This document shows, one piece after another, positions 41,201 to 53,063 of a stretch of 64,000 bases of DNA. Position 1 is the stretch's first letter, and every line of letters begins with the position of its first letter. The notes under the pieces were generated by a model. It did no database searches. It saw only the letters and a program-made list of their open reading frames with translations, and was not told the DNA's origin. The DNA is from Hexactinellida sp. DTS-2022 (lineage: Eukaryota; Porifera; Hexactinellida): NCBI GenBank assembly GCA_028753945.1, contig JAPNXP010000011.1, positions 3,410,001 to 3,474,000 on the forward strand, read 5' to 3'. A program made the position numbers and the translations under genes.

Positions 41201-44200
41201 AATTGTGTGGAGGAACCAGAACGGCAGAGCTACTATGGAGCTGGTCAACAACAGAACGACCCCTATCGCTAGCTTCAGATGGTCCCACAACGGACAGAGG
41301 GTGCTCATAGCCTACGAGGACGGGTTCATCCTCGTTGGCACGGCCAGTGGGCGGAGGCTCTGGGCCAGACAACTGAATATCGGCACTTATGTGACTCACA
41401 CACAAGTCAGAGATGGACAGGTCAAGGTCGTGTCCGCCTGCTGGAGCCCAGATGACGACAGAGTTATCGTGGGCAGCTCGATAGGGGAGCTGGTAGAGCT
41501 GGACGTCAACAACGGAGGAATGTTGATTTCAACGACTGAGGTTCTGCCTGGCATTGCGATAAAGGGTGAGTTTATTCAATCCTAACTAGTAATCTGTATC
41601 TGGATGATATTGTCTAGGCCATATTGACAGCGCATCAATCCTATGAAATAACCTAATCTATTGATTAAATTTTCTTTGAATGAAAACAGATAACAAATTC
41701 AAAGGATAATATGAATATAGTTTTTATATATCTATATACCAGCAGCTGTTTATGTTTAGCTGTGAAATCAATTTATGTTGAGCAAATTACAAATTATTGA
41801 TGATCTTGTGATTATAACATTCTTTCTTCTGGTTATAATTGTGTGACGCTATTTGATGCAAAACTTTTTAGCTATGGTAAGGTACATTTTATCACTTACT
41901 TAAGTGATCCAAATTAAATTACAAGAATTAATTATGATGGAATCTTATTGAATTTTATAGAAACCAATAATCTAATCTTATTTTAAAATAATTTTGAGAA
42001 ATCAATAAACGTTCTAGTAGCATAAGCGTTATAATATAATATTAGTAAATTTCTTGATTTTATTAACCAATATTAGTAATTAATACAATATGATTCTGAC
42101 ATAACCTAATTGATAGTTATTTAAATTTAATGTATTAATTGGTGTGTTTCTAGGTTTGGAGTGGATCAAGGGGAAACCAGTGCTAGAGCAATCTAAGGAA
42201 GGAAATGTTACAGAGGGCACAGTATCGCACCCGAATCCTCAGGGCAGCTACTTAACCCTGTACCTGGCTAACGGGAAGGTAGTATTGATGTCATCCTGCG
42301 GAGACCAGCACGCTACTATAATTCGCACCGGCTTGTCTGAGGGTAATATCACCTGGAGCAAGAGTACAGAATTGCTGGCTGTGGGCGGTTATAGGAAATC
42401 TCATAACCACACTGCAGTCCGTCTGTTCAAGCCGTCTGGACAGCTACTATCCACTATCGTGCTACCAACTAAAGTAAGTAATTCATTATTGCATTGCGTC
42501 AATTCGATAACTTATTCAATTGAAATGATGTACTAGTTAAGATTATAATTTTAATTGCAAAATTACGTATTTCTCAGGCTGAGACAAGCTAGTAAACGTC
42601 TGTTATTTTCAATATTCAGATTACCTATTATTCTCATAAGGAGATCTAATTTCAGACTATATAAATACACGAAGTATTACCTGCAGACAACACCACAAAT
42701 GCAATTTCTCGTTTGTCAATCTCGATAGATAAACTTCGTTTGTTATACGTATCTCTGACTGAATCAGGTTATGCGGGCCATGATTAGATAATGTAACTGG
42801 CAGAGAGTTGTTGGTAACAAATCAAATCTCGTAGTAGGTAGGATACAACCGGTTTAGGAATCATAATGTGAATCTAAATTGGGTTGAGTTGAGTAATTCA
42901 CTCCCTGTTGATGTATGGATGATTTAATGTCACAATTTTACAACAGTTAGAAAAATTCAACTGGAACAATTTAAATTATTCTACGGCTCCACTTAATCAA
43001 AGCATTGCAACTGATTCCGCCATTGATATGTTTCGAAATCATAAATGATGTAACCACATTATCATACTTTATTTAAATAATTAGATACCAAAATAGTCGT
43101 CAAGGTAGGAACCATGCAATCACTACATTATACTTAATCTCATTTTGATATTAATATTATTATTGTGGAGAAGTATACGTAGTTACGAATAGGGAGTTGT
43201 GTAATCCAACTTGTAGTTAAAAAATGATTCACTGGTAACTTTAGTTTCTTAGGAATTCACATTAAACTACCTAGATAAATTGTTTACATTCTTGTATATT
43301 TCTAAAGTTTGTAAATATAATAATCAAATTTATAAAAAAAGGTTAATTGTGTATTTATACCTCATCAATTGTTATGAGTTAATACGTGTGTATTTTAGGA
43401 AAGTGTTACAGCGATGACATGGGCACATGATGACTGTAGACTCTTCATAGCGTGCGGAGCATACCTATTCACGGTGTGCGTATCCTATGAAGTTCCCTCT
43501 CTACACTCACTCTGTCAGCAAATTGTGCTAAACTGCGTTAATAACAGGAAGGATGTTCTGTCCACCGGACTGCCCTTCAGACTCAAGCAGCAGCTGTCTG
43601 AGCAGTTCACACCTTCTATTCAAGTGAGTTATTAATTGTTACAATATTAACAAAGTATGCTATTAATTAATATAGAATATTTCTAATTTATTTATCTTTG
43701 TTTGTAATTCGCTTTGGTGAATGACATCGATTGTTTCATTGCATTCCAATAACCGATACTGTAACTACTCTTGATTACTATACATTTACATCCAATGATT
43801 AAATGACACTATAAGTAAATACCTATGAAGCCGTTGCTAGGCAATGTTTGTTTCCACATGGAATGTTTGAAGTTCAATATCTTACTAGACACCTAATTAC
43901 GTATCATTAAACCCATATTTTGTACGAACTCCAATATTAAAACATTAAAAACTTTTTCACAAGTCTTTACCTAGAATTAGGAAACAGGAATCTATCCAAG
44001 TTGAAATTAAACAAAACATATTGAATGTAGTTGTGAATAAGCCACGAGGTAAATGGCCTCCGTCAATTATTGACATTCAGTTGAATTAATGTATCGTCCA
44101 TGTGATAAGTACACAATACTACACATGTTTGTTGATGCCCAGGGAATGGCTTCAACAGTAGTCATTACATCGTTAGAACACTGATAACGATTATTAAATG

Positions 44201-45982
44201 TCTGCAGTGATTTGATTGCCTAGAAATTTAAGTCAGTTCAATAGAATTTCATTAGCCAGTTGTATTCAAACAAGGAAAAGGTGTCTAAACTTCTTTAAAT
44301 GGTAATTAACAAATCGACATTCTATTTTATAGCTAATTAGCAGCTTACTTTTTGTATTCGTTATGAGAACTGTTTTATACTACCTGATTAATAGTGCATA
44401 GTTGATTGAATGTTTATTTGGAAAAGTTCAGAGTTAATAGAATTATATTTGAACTCTAATGTGACTCAACTATCGTATTTTTTACTTCATTAAGTTAATG
44501 TTCTCTACTCTTCTAGGGCTACACTCCTCGTAACAGTAACGGATTGATCGACTACGTGAATAAGCTCCCGCCAAGCGGGCAGCGGCTCTACTGCACAATG
44601 GTACCCGACCCTCAAGACACCTCCAACCGGCAACAAAACAAACCGGCGAACAACTACACTCTGTACGTTGAGCATTTGGGAGGACTTGTGCCTATTCTGA
44701 AAGCCAGTCGCAAACCTGCAAAGATGAAATCCGCATTCACAATCAGCTTACCTGACAGAGACACACAGGACCATATTTTCAACGGCTGTCCCTCTCGCCC
44801 TAGAAGCGAAGAGAGCGAACAAGGCTCGCCCCGTAAGCGCAGAAAAGCAGTTAAATCTCCAAACGCGCCGGCGAGCTCCCCCATCGCGGAGATAACCTCT
44901 CCTATGATTGGCTCTAAGTATAAGATAAGCGGACTCGCGCCAGACATGCCCTCCAACCTAGGAACCGTACAGATAAAGACGAGCATCCTGCACATGCAGC
45001 CCCGCCGGGTGCAGGTTTCCATACCGAAATCCGAGGACTACGACTCGGGTCTGGACCTGACTTCTGATTTCACGGACGACGAGAGAGAGTCGGGAAGTGA
45101 GCTGATGGAGTCTGACAACTCTTTCAGTTCCAGCGGCTCTTCTCGGCCCGGATCCCCGCTGTTCGTGCCCATCTCCTCTCCTCGCAAGCGGAAGTTAATC
45201 TCACAGACCACAGAGAACTACTCTAAGACGGGCTGGGAGAGTAACAGCAGAGCAAAGAGCAACAGTCCCAAGAAATGCCTCTCAGCTGCTTCCGACTTAG
45301 TTATTCACAGTCGCACTCCCATATGGAACGACCAGCACATGATATATCAGCTAGATTTCGGCGGGAGAGTCACGTGCAAATCTGCAAAGAATTTCCAACT
45401 GGAAACTCCTGAACAAGACCAGGTTCGTTCAATTAGAATCATTTTGCTAATTAATACGTAAATTACACCATTTCGCTAATTAATTATTATAGGAAGTTTC
45501 GGTTGCCAATGTAGCTACTGATTAGATTTATGATTTACTTTTGCTCTCTTAATCTTGATATAATCCGAACCATTATACTTCCAGTGGTATATCCTCTGCT
45601 ATACTGAAACTTATTAATTGCACTAGTATGCAACATGATTTAGTTTTTCACAGTATAAGATTTATATCTCAATAACGGTTTTAAAATGCTTATTCTATTG
45701 AGTGGCGAATATATAAATGAGAATTATTGGAAGTATCTGTGGAATTTACTGTCATTGAATTTTTCAGAACTGAACCATAGTTTTAAATCATTATCACATT
45801 TCTAGTTTACTTTTGGAAGTATTTCCTCATCTTTGATTTACTAGAAATTGCACTATTAATCATAGTATTATTTATAGGTACTACAGTTCGGGAAAATCAG
45901 TAATGGCAGTTTTACTCTCGACTTCCAAGGACCATTCACCCCTGTTCAAGCATTCGCTACTGCACTCGCTAATATTTTTTGA
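38300..45982 (+). CDS. TULP4: TULP4 (Tubby-like protein 4), six coding exons
   Basis: Exons: 38300-38530, 41136-41565, 42154-42473, 43399-43623, 44517-45422 and 45878-45982. All introns are GT-AG; all are phase 0 except intron 2 (phase 1). Product 738 residues. The start matches vertebrate TULP4 in distance to the LSWK motif (residue 20). WD40 repeats fill about 1-345 (CDSSGTVIVW, FRWSHNGQRVLIAYEDGF). A SOCS box follows (about 360-400: LHSLCQQIV ... PFRLKQQL), which in the family recruits Elongin B/C-cullin ligases. Tubby-domain blocks come next: YTLYVEHLGGLVPILK, SKYKISGLAPDMPSNLGTVQ and, at the C-terminus, YQLDFGGRVTCKSAKNFQ plus FTPVQAFATALANIF. The last exon is only 34 codons. Vertebrate TULP4 is about 1,540 residues; the long Pro-rich stretch between the Tubby blocks is here about 100 mostly Ser-rich residues with basic clusters. 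Exons are GC-rich, introns A+T-rich. Confidence 0.93.
38531..41135 (+). other. TULP4 intron 1 (2.6 kb)
   Basis: Donor GTGAGT, acceptor TTGTCTCAG. It contains a decayed pogo-type MITE at about 38746-38866 (CTAATAGCAATTT ... GCTATTAGGCG). Otherwise non-coding, with far fewer transposon traces than the intergenic DNA. Confidence 0.75.
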
Positions 45983-46420
45983 AGCTGTCGTCACCAACAA
46001 CAGGCAACAAGCCCACTTCAGCTTTGACGTAACGAATGGCAGCTGAAAGGACTTGAATGTAAATATTTTATTTTTCAAGCGCTTTTTCACTTGAAGAGTA
46101 GTTGCAAAATATTCTCTATTTTACGTGTACAAATTTTTATTCACTTACAACTCCCTGTATATTCAAAGCTCTCCTACTTGTCAATATTTCAATACTTGTA
46201 AACTGTGTATAAAGTAAATGTATTTTAGTTATGTATATTTCAAAGCTATATGTTTGTACCTGTATTTGTGTAAATAGTTAGTTTATATTTACCAGCACCT
46301 CAATCTAATCTAGCTCTCACTTATTGACTAATGCTCTGATTAAATGTGTAATCGTATGTAATTTATGTTTGCTTTTGAATGCAATGCTTTGTTATTGTAA
46401 TCATTTACATAATTACAATT

Positions 46421-46426
46421 AATAAA
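46421..46426 (+). terminator. Probable polyadenylation signal of TULP4
   Basis: AATAAA about 440 bp after the stop codon, followed by T-rich sequence (TTTACTTTATTC). First canonical signal in the 3' region. Confidence 0.6.
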
Positions 46427-47615
46427 TCGAATGAAATGCTTAGTCACTTTACTTTATTCTAGTTTAATGGGAACTTAAAGTGGGTCTTAAAAATGCAAGA
46501 TAAAATCTTTGCAATTTTAATAAGGCTACTAATATTAATTTATTGATTAACATTCAATATTCTTAGTTCATATAGTCAGTTTTCTGGTAATACAAGACGG
46601 GATAATTATCGAGTTAAATACTGTGGATACAGGTTATACATTGTCGGGAGTAGAAAAATGTTCTTTTAATTGTGTGTTATTATAGTATAGATTAATAAAC
46701 TACAGTGGCGTTTGCCTAATGGCAATTGGTCCGTTAGCAAATTACTTTTCATTCCTAAACGACGATTATTTACTTAATTAATGTTAATATTGTTCATTTA
46801 ATTGCAACTTCGCCTATGAGAATTAGAAAATATTTGCAAATGCGATTTGTTATAACGGGAACACTCCTGCAATTTATATTTTTCTCACCATTTGAAATCA
46901 GATTTTTCATTTGTTTTGTTGATGCGCGCAACTTAATTGTATATTACTAAAAAATACATGTATAAATGTACCTTTCACTACAGGGTTTGTTCCAAAAGTT
47001 CCTTAACGATTTGAAATACAAAAATTCCATTTAGGATTGTAAACTACAATATGTGTATTTGATTTTGGAAGATCGAAATAATTAATAAATTGTTCTATTT
47101 ATATATATTTGATAAATATTTGTTGTTATGATCATGCTGTTCCTGTTATTTTGTGAAATCTATCAGAATAGTTTTTCAATTACCCTATAACACGTACTAA
47201 ATATGTATTATAGATACTTATCTGAGGAGTATATTTGAAAAGCAGATTGCGGGGGTGGGGGTGCGAAAAATATAATATATACCAATTCTGGAAGCAATTA
47301 AACAGCTGCTGGATAATGGTTGGAAAGGAACACCAATCAACCAATAACCTCGTTTCTAATCTTTAATGTAAGGATATTTTGGATTCGAAACGTCTTGAAG
47401 CACAGCTTCTTTGCTTGGAGAATCTTCCAGGACAAAAACCGAAAGCTTCTGTTTCTCAAATTGTTAAACTATTTTCAAAAAGCGGAATTTAAACATATGT
47501 ATCAATTATAGTCAACATTATTCAGTTATATCTCATGTGTCCTGTTACTACAGCCAATGCAGAGATCATTTAGTCAGCTACGAAGTACAAAAACTTATTT
47601 AAGAAGCACACTATG
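46427..47615. other. Non-coding; decayed pogo-type MITE at 46704-46868
   Basis: CAGTGGCGTTTGCCTAATGG and GTTATAACGGGAACACTCCTG correspond to the ends of the 1967-2139 family with several changes. The frame at 47320-47511 shows no conserved motif. Confidence 0.55.
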
Positions 47616-48127
47616 CAGAGTTGCACGCGGGCCGAATTTTTGTAACCGCAGCCCGCCCCGCGGCCCGCCATTTAGGTTAAACTGACCCGCAGCCCGCATG
47701 GCCCGCGGGCCGATATGAAAAATAGGCCCGCGGCCCGCCCCGCAACCCGCAACCGGCCCGAAAATAATCAAGTACCTTGTGTATTCCCTTAAATTTACAT
47801 AACGAAGTACATTGTAAATGCTCGGAAAGCGCAATATACTTCAATGCATGCAATCAAGGCATGACCCTGGTTTAATAAAATAATGATTTAATTCTAAAGT
47901 TTAGACGAACAAACAACAAACACATAAGGAGTTATGAGCTGAAAATAGTAATTGCAGTAAATTAGGGTAAATCGCAAAAGTTTAACAAGATGTTGAGTTA
48001 ATTGGTCATTGAACTACTTGACTGTCCTGACCGTTGTTGAGTATAGCGTATTGTGCGGGCCTGTTGCGGGCCAACGGCCCGCAACAAAGATTATCGGCTC
48101 GCAAGGCCCGCCCCGCGTGCAACTCTG
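47616..48127. mobile_element. hAT MITE, 512 bp, perfect 8-bp TSD; derivative of the 4055-6598 family
   Basis: Ends CAGAGTTGCACGCGGGCC and GGCCCGCCCCGCGTGCAAC... (closing CAACTCTG). ACACTATG flanks both sides (47608-47615 and 48128-48135). The left subterminal block (CGAATTTTTGTAACCGC) repeats that of the full-length element. Coding region absent. Confidence 0.95.
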
Positions 48128-48139
48128 ACACTATGAACC

Positions 48140-48487
48140 AACGACATTTCAATCACTCCTTATACTCTCGAGTCTCAACTTACCACGAAGAACTCATATA
48201 TATTACTAATTTAGGAGAGATAAAAATATAAGGTGAGTGAAGTATTAGGGGGGGGGGGGCGAATGCCCCCCTAGGCCCTAGCCCCCAAGGATCGACGCCC
48301 TTGTACTAAATTCGCGAACTAAATTATACGGCTATACAACTTAGATAGGAGTTACTTTAGCTTCTGATGCAATAAGTCCGTTGTTCGAAGTAAACTTGTT
48401 TCAGCTCACCACACGCATCATATTTTTCTTATTAATTTGTAATTTATTGTCAACTTAGCTTTGTGGTTAAATTAACTTTTAATTAAA
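48140..48487. other. Non-coding; poly-G and C-rich patch at 48248-48300
   Basis: GGGGGGGGGGCGAATGCCCCCC is a short inverted patch, probably a MITE remnant. No gene seen. Confidence 0.45.
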
Positions 48488-48495
48488 CACTAAAT

Positions 48496-48630
48496 CAGCG
48501 ATTCCCAACCTTTTTCAACCATGGACCGCCTAAAGCAAATGTTAGACATTCTGTGGACCCCTTCCATTGACCGTGATACATCTTGTGGACCTCCTAGATC
48601 CGTCCGTGGACCCCAGGTTGGGAACCACAG
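48496..48630. mobile_element. hAT-type MITE, 135 bp, 8-bp TSD with one mismatch
   Basis: Ends CAGCGATTCCCAACCT and AGGTTGGGAACCACAG. Flanks CACTAAAT (48488-48495) and CTCTAAAT (48631-48638). GTGGACC words inside. Its right end is 175 bp upstream of the SLX9 start codon. Confidence 0.87.
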
Positions 48631-48805
48631 CTCTAAATAGTCATAATAAGTTGGTAACACAAGCTGAAATATAACAATATTGCATATTTATCGCCAAGCA
48701 CTTACACATTAGAATATTCACGAAGTGAATTATGCATTCATTAGTTTATTAATCAACGTATACAACAAGTATACTAATTTAGGACAAATTGTGTATAGTT
48801 TCGCG

Positions 48806-49327
48806 ATGGGAAAACGAGTCAGTTTGAGGAGTAAGGTTCGTAGATCCACGCATCCCCCCGGACAGGAAAACAGTATGGACATGTCTGGTAGTAGTTCTAA
48901 GTTCAAAATGTCAGCCAAAGCATATTCTGTCGCGAGAGGGCGTTCAGCGCTCCTCTCCAAGAGAGACAAACAGCGTATCAAGAAGAGACTGTGGGAAGTT
49001 CGTTTGAAGAGAGCAGCAAATATACCCAAGCACAAAAGGCAAGTTAAGAAAAGAATAAAGTCTGCTCCTCTGTTTCAGAGTCTCAACTCCCTATTTGAAG
49101 CGATTGAGGAAATCGAGACCGATCAATCTAACTCGCAGCTTAAACTACCTCCTGTTAAGGTATTAACTTCGAAGCGCAGAAAGAAGATGCTAGCGCAAGA
49201 GAGTGAAAGATTCCGCAGAGTTCAGCTTCATCCCAGCTTCAAAGCAGACCCAATTGGTGCAATTACAGAACATCTCAATAATGAAATGAACCAGAAAATT
49301 AAAATAAGGAATAAAATTAAAAATTGA
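48806..49327 (+). CDS. SLX9: SLX9-like ribosome biogenesis factor (FAM207 family)
   Basis: 173 residues, single exon. SLX9 acts in the nucleolus in 40S pre-rRNA processing and export. The start at MGKRVSLRSK was chosen over the upstream in-frame extension because the family begins MGK followed by a basic segment. The central region is rich in Lys/Arg (KRDKQRIKKRLWEVRLKR, about 52-70). The best match is the C-terminal block: LTSKRRKKMLAQESERFRRV, then LHPSFKADPIGAITEHLNNEM, which lines up with the human FAM207A/SLX9 end (LLEEERTRFQELLASPAYRASPLVAI). Overall similarity is low, as usual for this fast-evolving family. AATTAAAATG and A+T-rich sequence follow; no clear AATAAA close by. Confidence 0.8.
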   Translation: MGKRVSLRSKVRRSTHPPGQENSMDMSGSSSKFKMSAKAYSVARGRSALLSKRDKQRIKKRLWEVRLKRAANIPKHKRQVKKRIKSAPLFQSLNSLFEAIEEIETDQSNSQLKLPPVKVLTSKRRKKMLAQESERFRRVQLHPSFKADPIGAITEHLNNEMNQKIKIRNKIKN

Positions 49328-49593
49328 TATAGTATTAATTAAAATGTATTTATTACTTTACTAATTGAAATCCAGGAAAATATCCTGACAATTTGAAGGC
49401 AGTTAGTTACGCTTGTTCAGGTTTTACTATCCAAACCATGATCGAATAGTTTGTTATCTGATCTTATTATAATCCCTAAACCACACTTGGGGTAAAAGGT
49501 ATAAATAGAAAAATCCCATTTTCACTTTTACTTTCAGTACTTCTGCCTTCACTAGATTATTACCTTATCGTTGTTCCATTAGACTTCCGGATT

Positions 49594-50228
49594 CAAAGGT
49601 GGGCACAGTTAATCAAAATGATAACTACGTTAACCGTTAATTCGTTAAAAATGTAACGGAAGTTAACGATAAACCGTTAATCTATAATATACAAACAACA
49701 ACAAAATCAGCTTTTTTGCTCTAAAAACGCCTAAAAGTGCTGAAACTATAAAATGAGCCTTTGTTGGGTCTTTTATAAGCTAAAATTTCTTCTCGACAAC
49801 TTTGATATACAGTCGACTCCGCTTAATAGAGTCACTTCGGGACCAGGTTATTTTGACCCGATTAAGCTGAGTCGCTGTATACCACCAGTGCACGACAAAC
49901 TGAAATTTGATGGTGGGCTAATTAAGCCACCTCACTTTTTCTGGTGGCTAAAGAATAAACAACAGCCGGTTTAACAAACCACTGATGGCTTAACAAACTT
50001 ATGATGCCTAAAACAACACTATATTAATAACAAATAAATTGAAATAATGCAACGAAAAGTATAATCATAGCATGCTATGGTATAATATACACAAAGTCAA
50101 ATAATTCACAATTTATGGTGGATTAGTTAAGTCAAATAATTCACAATTTATGGTGGATTAGTTAATTAAGCCTAATTTAACTTCGTTAATTAACGATTAA
50201 CGGATTTAGGGTTTAGTGCCCAGCTTTG
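49594..50228. mobile_element. hAT-type MITE, 635 bp, 8-bp TSD with one mismatch
   Basis: Ends CAAAGGTGGGCAC and GTGCCCAGCTTTG. Flanks TCCGGATT (49586-49593) and TCCGAATT (50229-50236). It contains a 68-bp pogo-type MITE (49810-49877) and a 34-bp tandem duplication (50096-50162, CAAATAATTCACAATTTATG). Confidence 0.88.
49810..49877. mobile_element. Very short pogo-type MITE (68 bp), TA TSD
   Basis: Ends CAGTCGACTCCGCTTAATAG and TTAAGCTGAGTCGCTG, TA on both sides. GGGACCAGG and GACCCGATTAAG match the 34523-34730 element, of which it is an internal-deletion form. Nested in the 49594-50228 MITE. Confidence 0.85.
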
Positions 50229-50236
50229 TCCGAATT

Positions 50237-51758
50237 ATTCTATAATTTCTATTTACTGAAGGTTAATATATTTATTCTATTTTTTAGCTGATTAACAGGG
50301 TCTAGCAACTGTGAATGATAAACATTGTACGCAAATGTGCTGCTCCCGATTAGCAAGGGAGATTATTTTAGCAGCTATTTGGCTTTATCTACTTGACGGA
50401 GAGACTTAGGCGTTTTCAACTTTCTGAAAATAGGGAAGAAACTTGAGCTAATTAGCCCGCGGGCAGCAGGGGATCTATACATTCATAAGGAAGGATGATC
50501 TTTTATATTAATTTTTATTAAAATAAGAGCCACTATTTTCACGAAATAAACAATATATATTTCTATTAACTGGGATTGTCAACAGCGTCGGGTAATTACA
50601 TCGGTCCGTGCCCCGAGTTTTTAAGGTCCAAAATTTATGGTTTGTTTACTTAAGCATTTCCATTAAATCCCCATCCCTACACGATTGGATGGATCGCTGT
50701 ATGAATTGCATAGCAGTATATAAAGTTTCATCTTCAAGTAAGAAGGCGAGAGGTTAAACGAGGACCATTCAATTTTGCTTCAAAATGGTCTTAAAACGCA
50801 GGCCCAATGCTAGCCATCTCATCCTAGGCATGCCGCTTAGCGCCATACGCGAGCTTGTAGGAGAATCCAGGAGATTATCCTAGAAGCTCTAGGAGCAGTA
50901 ATTACTGAAAATGTGACCTATGCGGGAGTTCGCGTGATAATTTTACCTGGGACCCAATCTGGCTCTACGTCCCTGAAAATACATATATGTTAATATAAGG
51001 GGCATATTCGATAAATCTTACTACATCGTGATTATGTGATATTAATGCATTAAAAATTATCGTTTTCAGGATTAGTGTTACCATGACCCTGTAGAAATCT
51101 AAAGAGATTGTGCCTGTCCTGCGACATACTTCACAGTGGTCAAACCAGGAGAAAAATTCGAAATTTTGACAGTACTTGTTTTGGGTATTTTTAGCTTCAT
51201 AAGATTCTGCATAGTTGTAAACCTAGAAAAATGCATTGGTTTTGAAAATTGAGTGTGGTTACATTCCGATAACACTCGACTGAAGTCATGAGTATGATAT
51301 TGAGTTACAGTATAAAATGACGTCCATCAAAATACCATTGACTATTCCAATCTCCAGGTTACTTTCTATAAATAGTGAATGCAAAGTGTAAACATATTTA
51401 GAATGCATTTTTCTCCTTTATTCGATATTAATAAATTCTTGCAGATTTATTTGTTTATTTAACCTATTATGAGCTGTTCAAATTTTCCAATCAGTAGTAT
51501 TAATTTTACTAATTTTCTGGTAATCTGAGAGCAAAATCTCAAATTGAAGTGAATTGAGAAGCGTAATACCAACATAAATTATTAGTTATTTATCTATTCT
51601 AGTAATTAAAAATATATTTATACCCGCAGGTACCCGCAAACAATCTTAAAAATAGGCTAAGAGTAAGCCCAATCGCCTAAATTTTACTTATATTTGGCAA
51701 TATTTAATTTTATGGTTTGTTTATAAATGTTACATTATTAATATAAATTACAAGACTC
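50237..51758. other. Non-coding stretch
   Basis: No TIR pairs or coding frames recognised. GC-richer patch at 50800-50960 with CTAGGAG/CTCCTA words, perhaps an old repeat. A+T-rich elsewhere. Confidence 0.45.
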
Positions 51759-51944
51759 ATGGACAATGATAAAGTGTACACCTTTTTGAAAGAGAATGAT
51801 TCTGAAAACCTTAGTTCCTTGACTCGTAAGTTCATGGCACAATGTTCTGTTCAAGACAAGCGTCTCCTCTGTCAGAGTAATTATGTTTCATTCTTACAGA
51901 GGAAGAACATAGAATTAAACAAAAACAAAAAATATCTCATCTAA
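51759..51944 (+). CDS. Unidentified small frame, 61 residues
   Basis: A frame beginning MDNDKVYTFLKENDSENLSS and ending in a Lys/Asn-rich tail. The first 50 residues have a balanced, protein-like composition (acidic start, one Trp-free helix-like stretch, two Cys), unlike the neighbouring random frames. I do not recognise a family. The start context is weak at -3 but has G at +4. It may be a small gene, one exon of a larger gene, or chance. Confidence 0.22.
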   Translation: MDNDKVYTFLKENDSENLSSLTRKFMAQCSVQDKRLLCQSNYVSFLQRKNIELNKNKKYLI

Positions 51945-52289
51945 CTAATGACGAGCTATTCTTGAGGTTAATTAGAGAATAATTAGTGTAATATCTTTAT
52001 AGTTGCATATAAATACAATATTATGTATATCTCTACAACTTGGCAGCATTAAAAATTAACTCAACCAAATTTTAGAAATTAATATTAATAATATATGAAG
52101 TGATTACGTCATAACTCGAAAAATTGAAGGCATACACTGTTTATTAGGTAATCATTGGATTTCTCGTGGTTGATTTACTATTCAACAATAATAGGTATAG
52201 AATGGCTAAAAAAGGTTTAGAATGGCTTTTATAGCGATTTCTCCTGATTTGCCATTTTAGACCACTGTGTACTTCCTCTAAAAATGGGG

Positions 52290-53055
52290 GGGGACGCTGC
52301 AATTGGTCGACTTTTGTAGGTTTGCAATTGGTCGACTTTTGTAGGTTTGCAATTGATCGACTTTTCTAAGGTTTGCAATTGGTCGACTATTCTAAGGTTT
52401 GCAATTGGTCGACTATTCTAAGGTATGCAATTGGTCGACTATTCTAAGGTTTGCAATTGGTCGACTATTCTAAGAACTATTTTAAGTGGAGTTTTTTCAC
52501 TTGTATCTTTACAAACTATTATTACTATGCACATTGACACACATCATAACCCAGCTAGGGTGGTTTCAATGGCATTCAACAAATTACAATGATAATGGAT
52601 AACACCTAGTCCTAGGGCTACGGTGACACTGAGATTTTCCCCTAGGCTCCATACCATCACACTTAAAATTGCCTGCTTTTATCCCAAATCCATATATGAC
52701 AATTAGAAAAGCGTACGTTTTCAATAAGATGCATATAACACACTTTTAAAGACGATTCTTTTTCACTATAATCAATACAAGTCAATTAGAAAGGAAATTC
52801 TTTCCACAAGTATCCATACTAGTCAATTAGAAAGCGATTCTTTTCACCTTTTTCCATCAAAAAATGTCAAAATGAAATAGTCGACCAATTGCATACCTTA
52901 GAATAGTCGACCAATTGCAAACCTTAGAAAAGTCGACCAATTGCATACCTTAGAATAGTCGACCAATTGCAAACCTTAGAAAAGTCGACCAATTGCAAAC
53001 CTACAAAAGTCGACCAATTGCAAACCTACAAAAGTCGACCAATTGCAAGCGCGCC
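52290..53055. mobile_element. Foldback-like element with tandem-repeat terminal inverted repeats
   Basis: Left arm: seven 25-26-bp units of GCAATTGGTCGACTTTTGTA type (52298-52473). Right arm: seven inverted units (52873-53047). The two outermost units on each side carry the same variant (TTTTGTAGGTTT), so the arms mirror each other in order. AAATGGGG flanks both sides (52282-52289 and 53056-53063). The middle 400 bp is non-coding. Drosophila Foldback/Galileo elements have this architecture. Confidence 0.85.
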
Positions 53056-53063
53056 AAATGGGG

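Noticed and set aside
44654-45022. 122-codon minus-strand frame
   Set aside because: Antisense shadow of TULP4 exon 5.
52298-53047. CRISPR-like array of 25-bp repeats
   Set aside because: Units are directly adjacent with no variable spacers, occur as two inverted arrays, and the DNA is animal.
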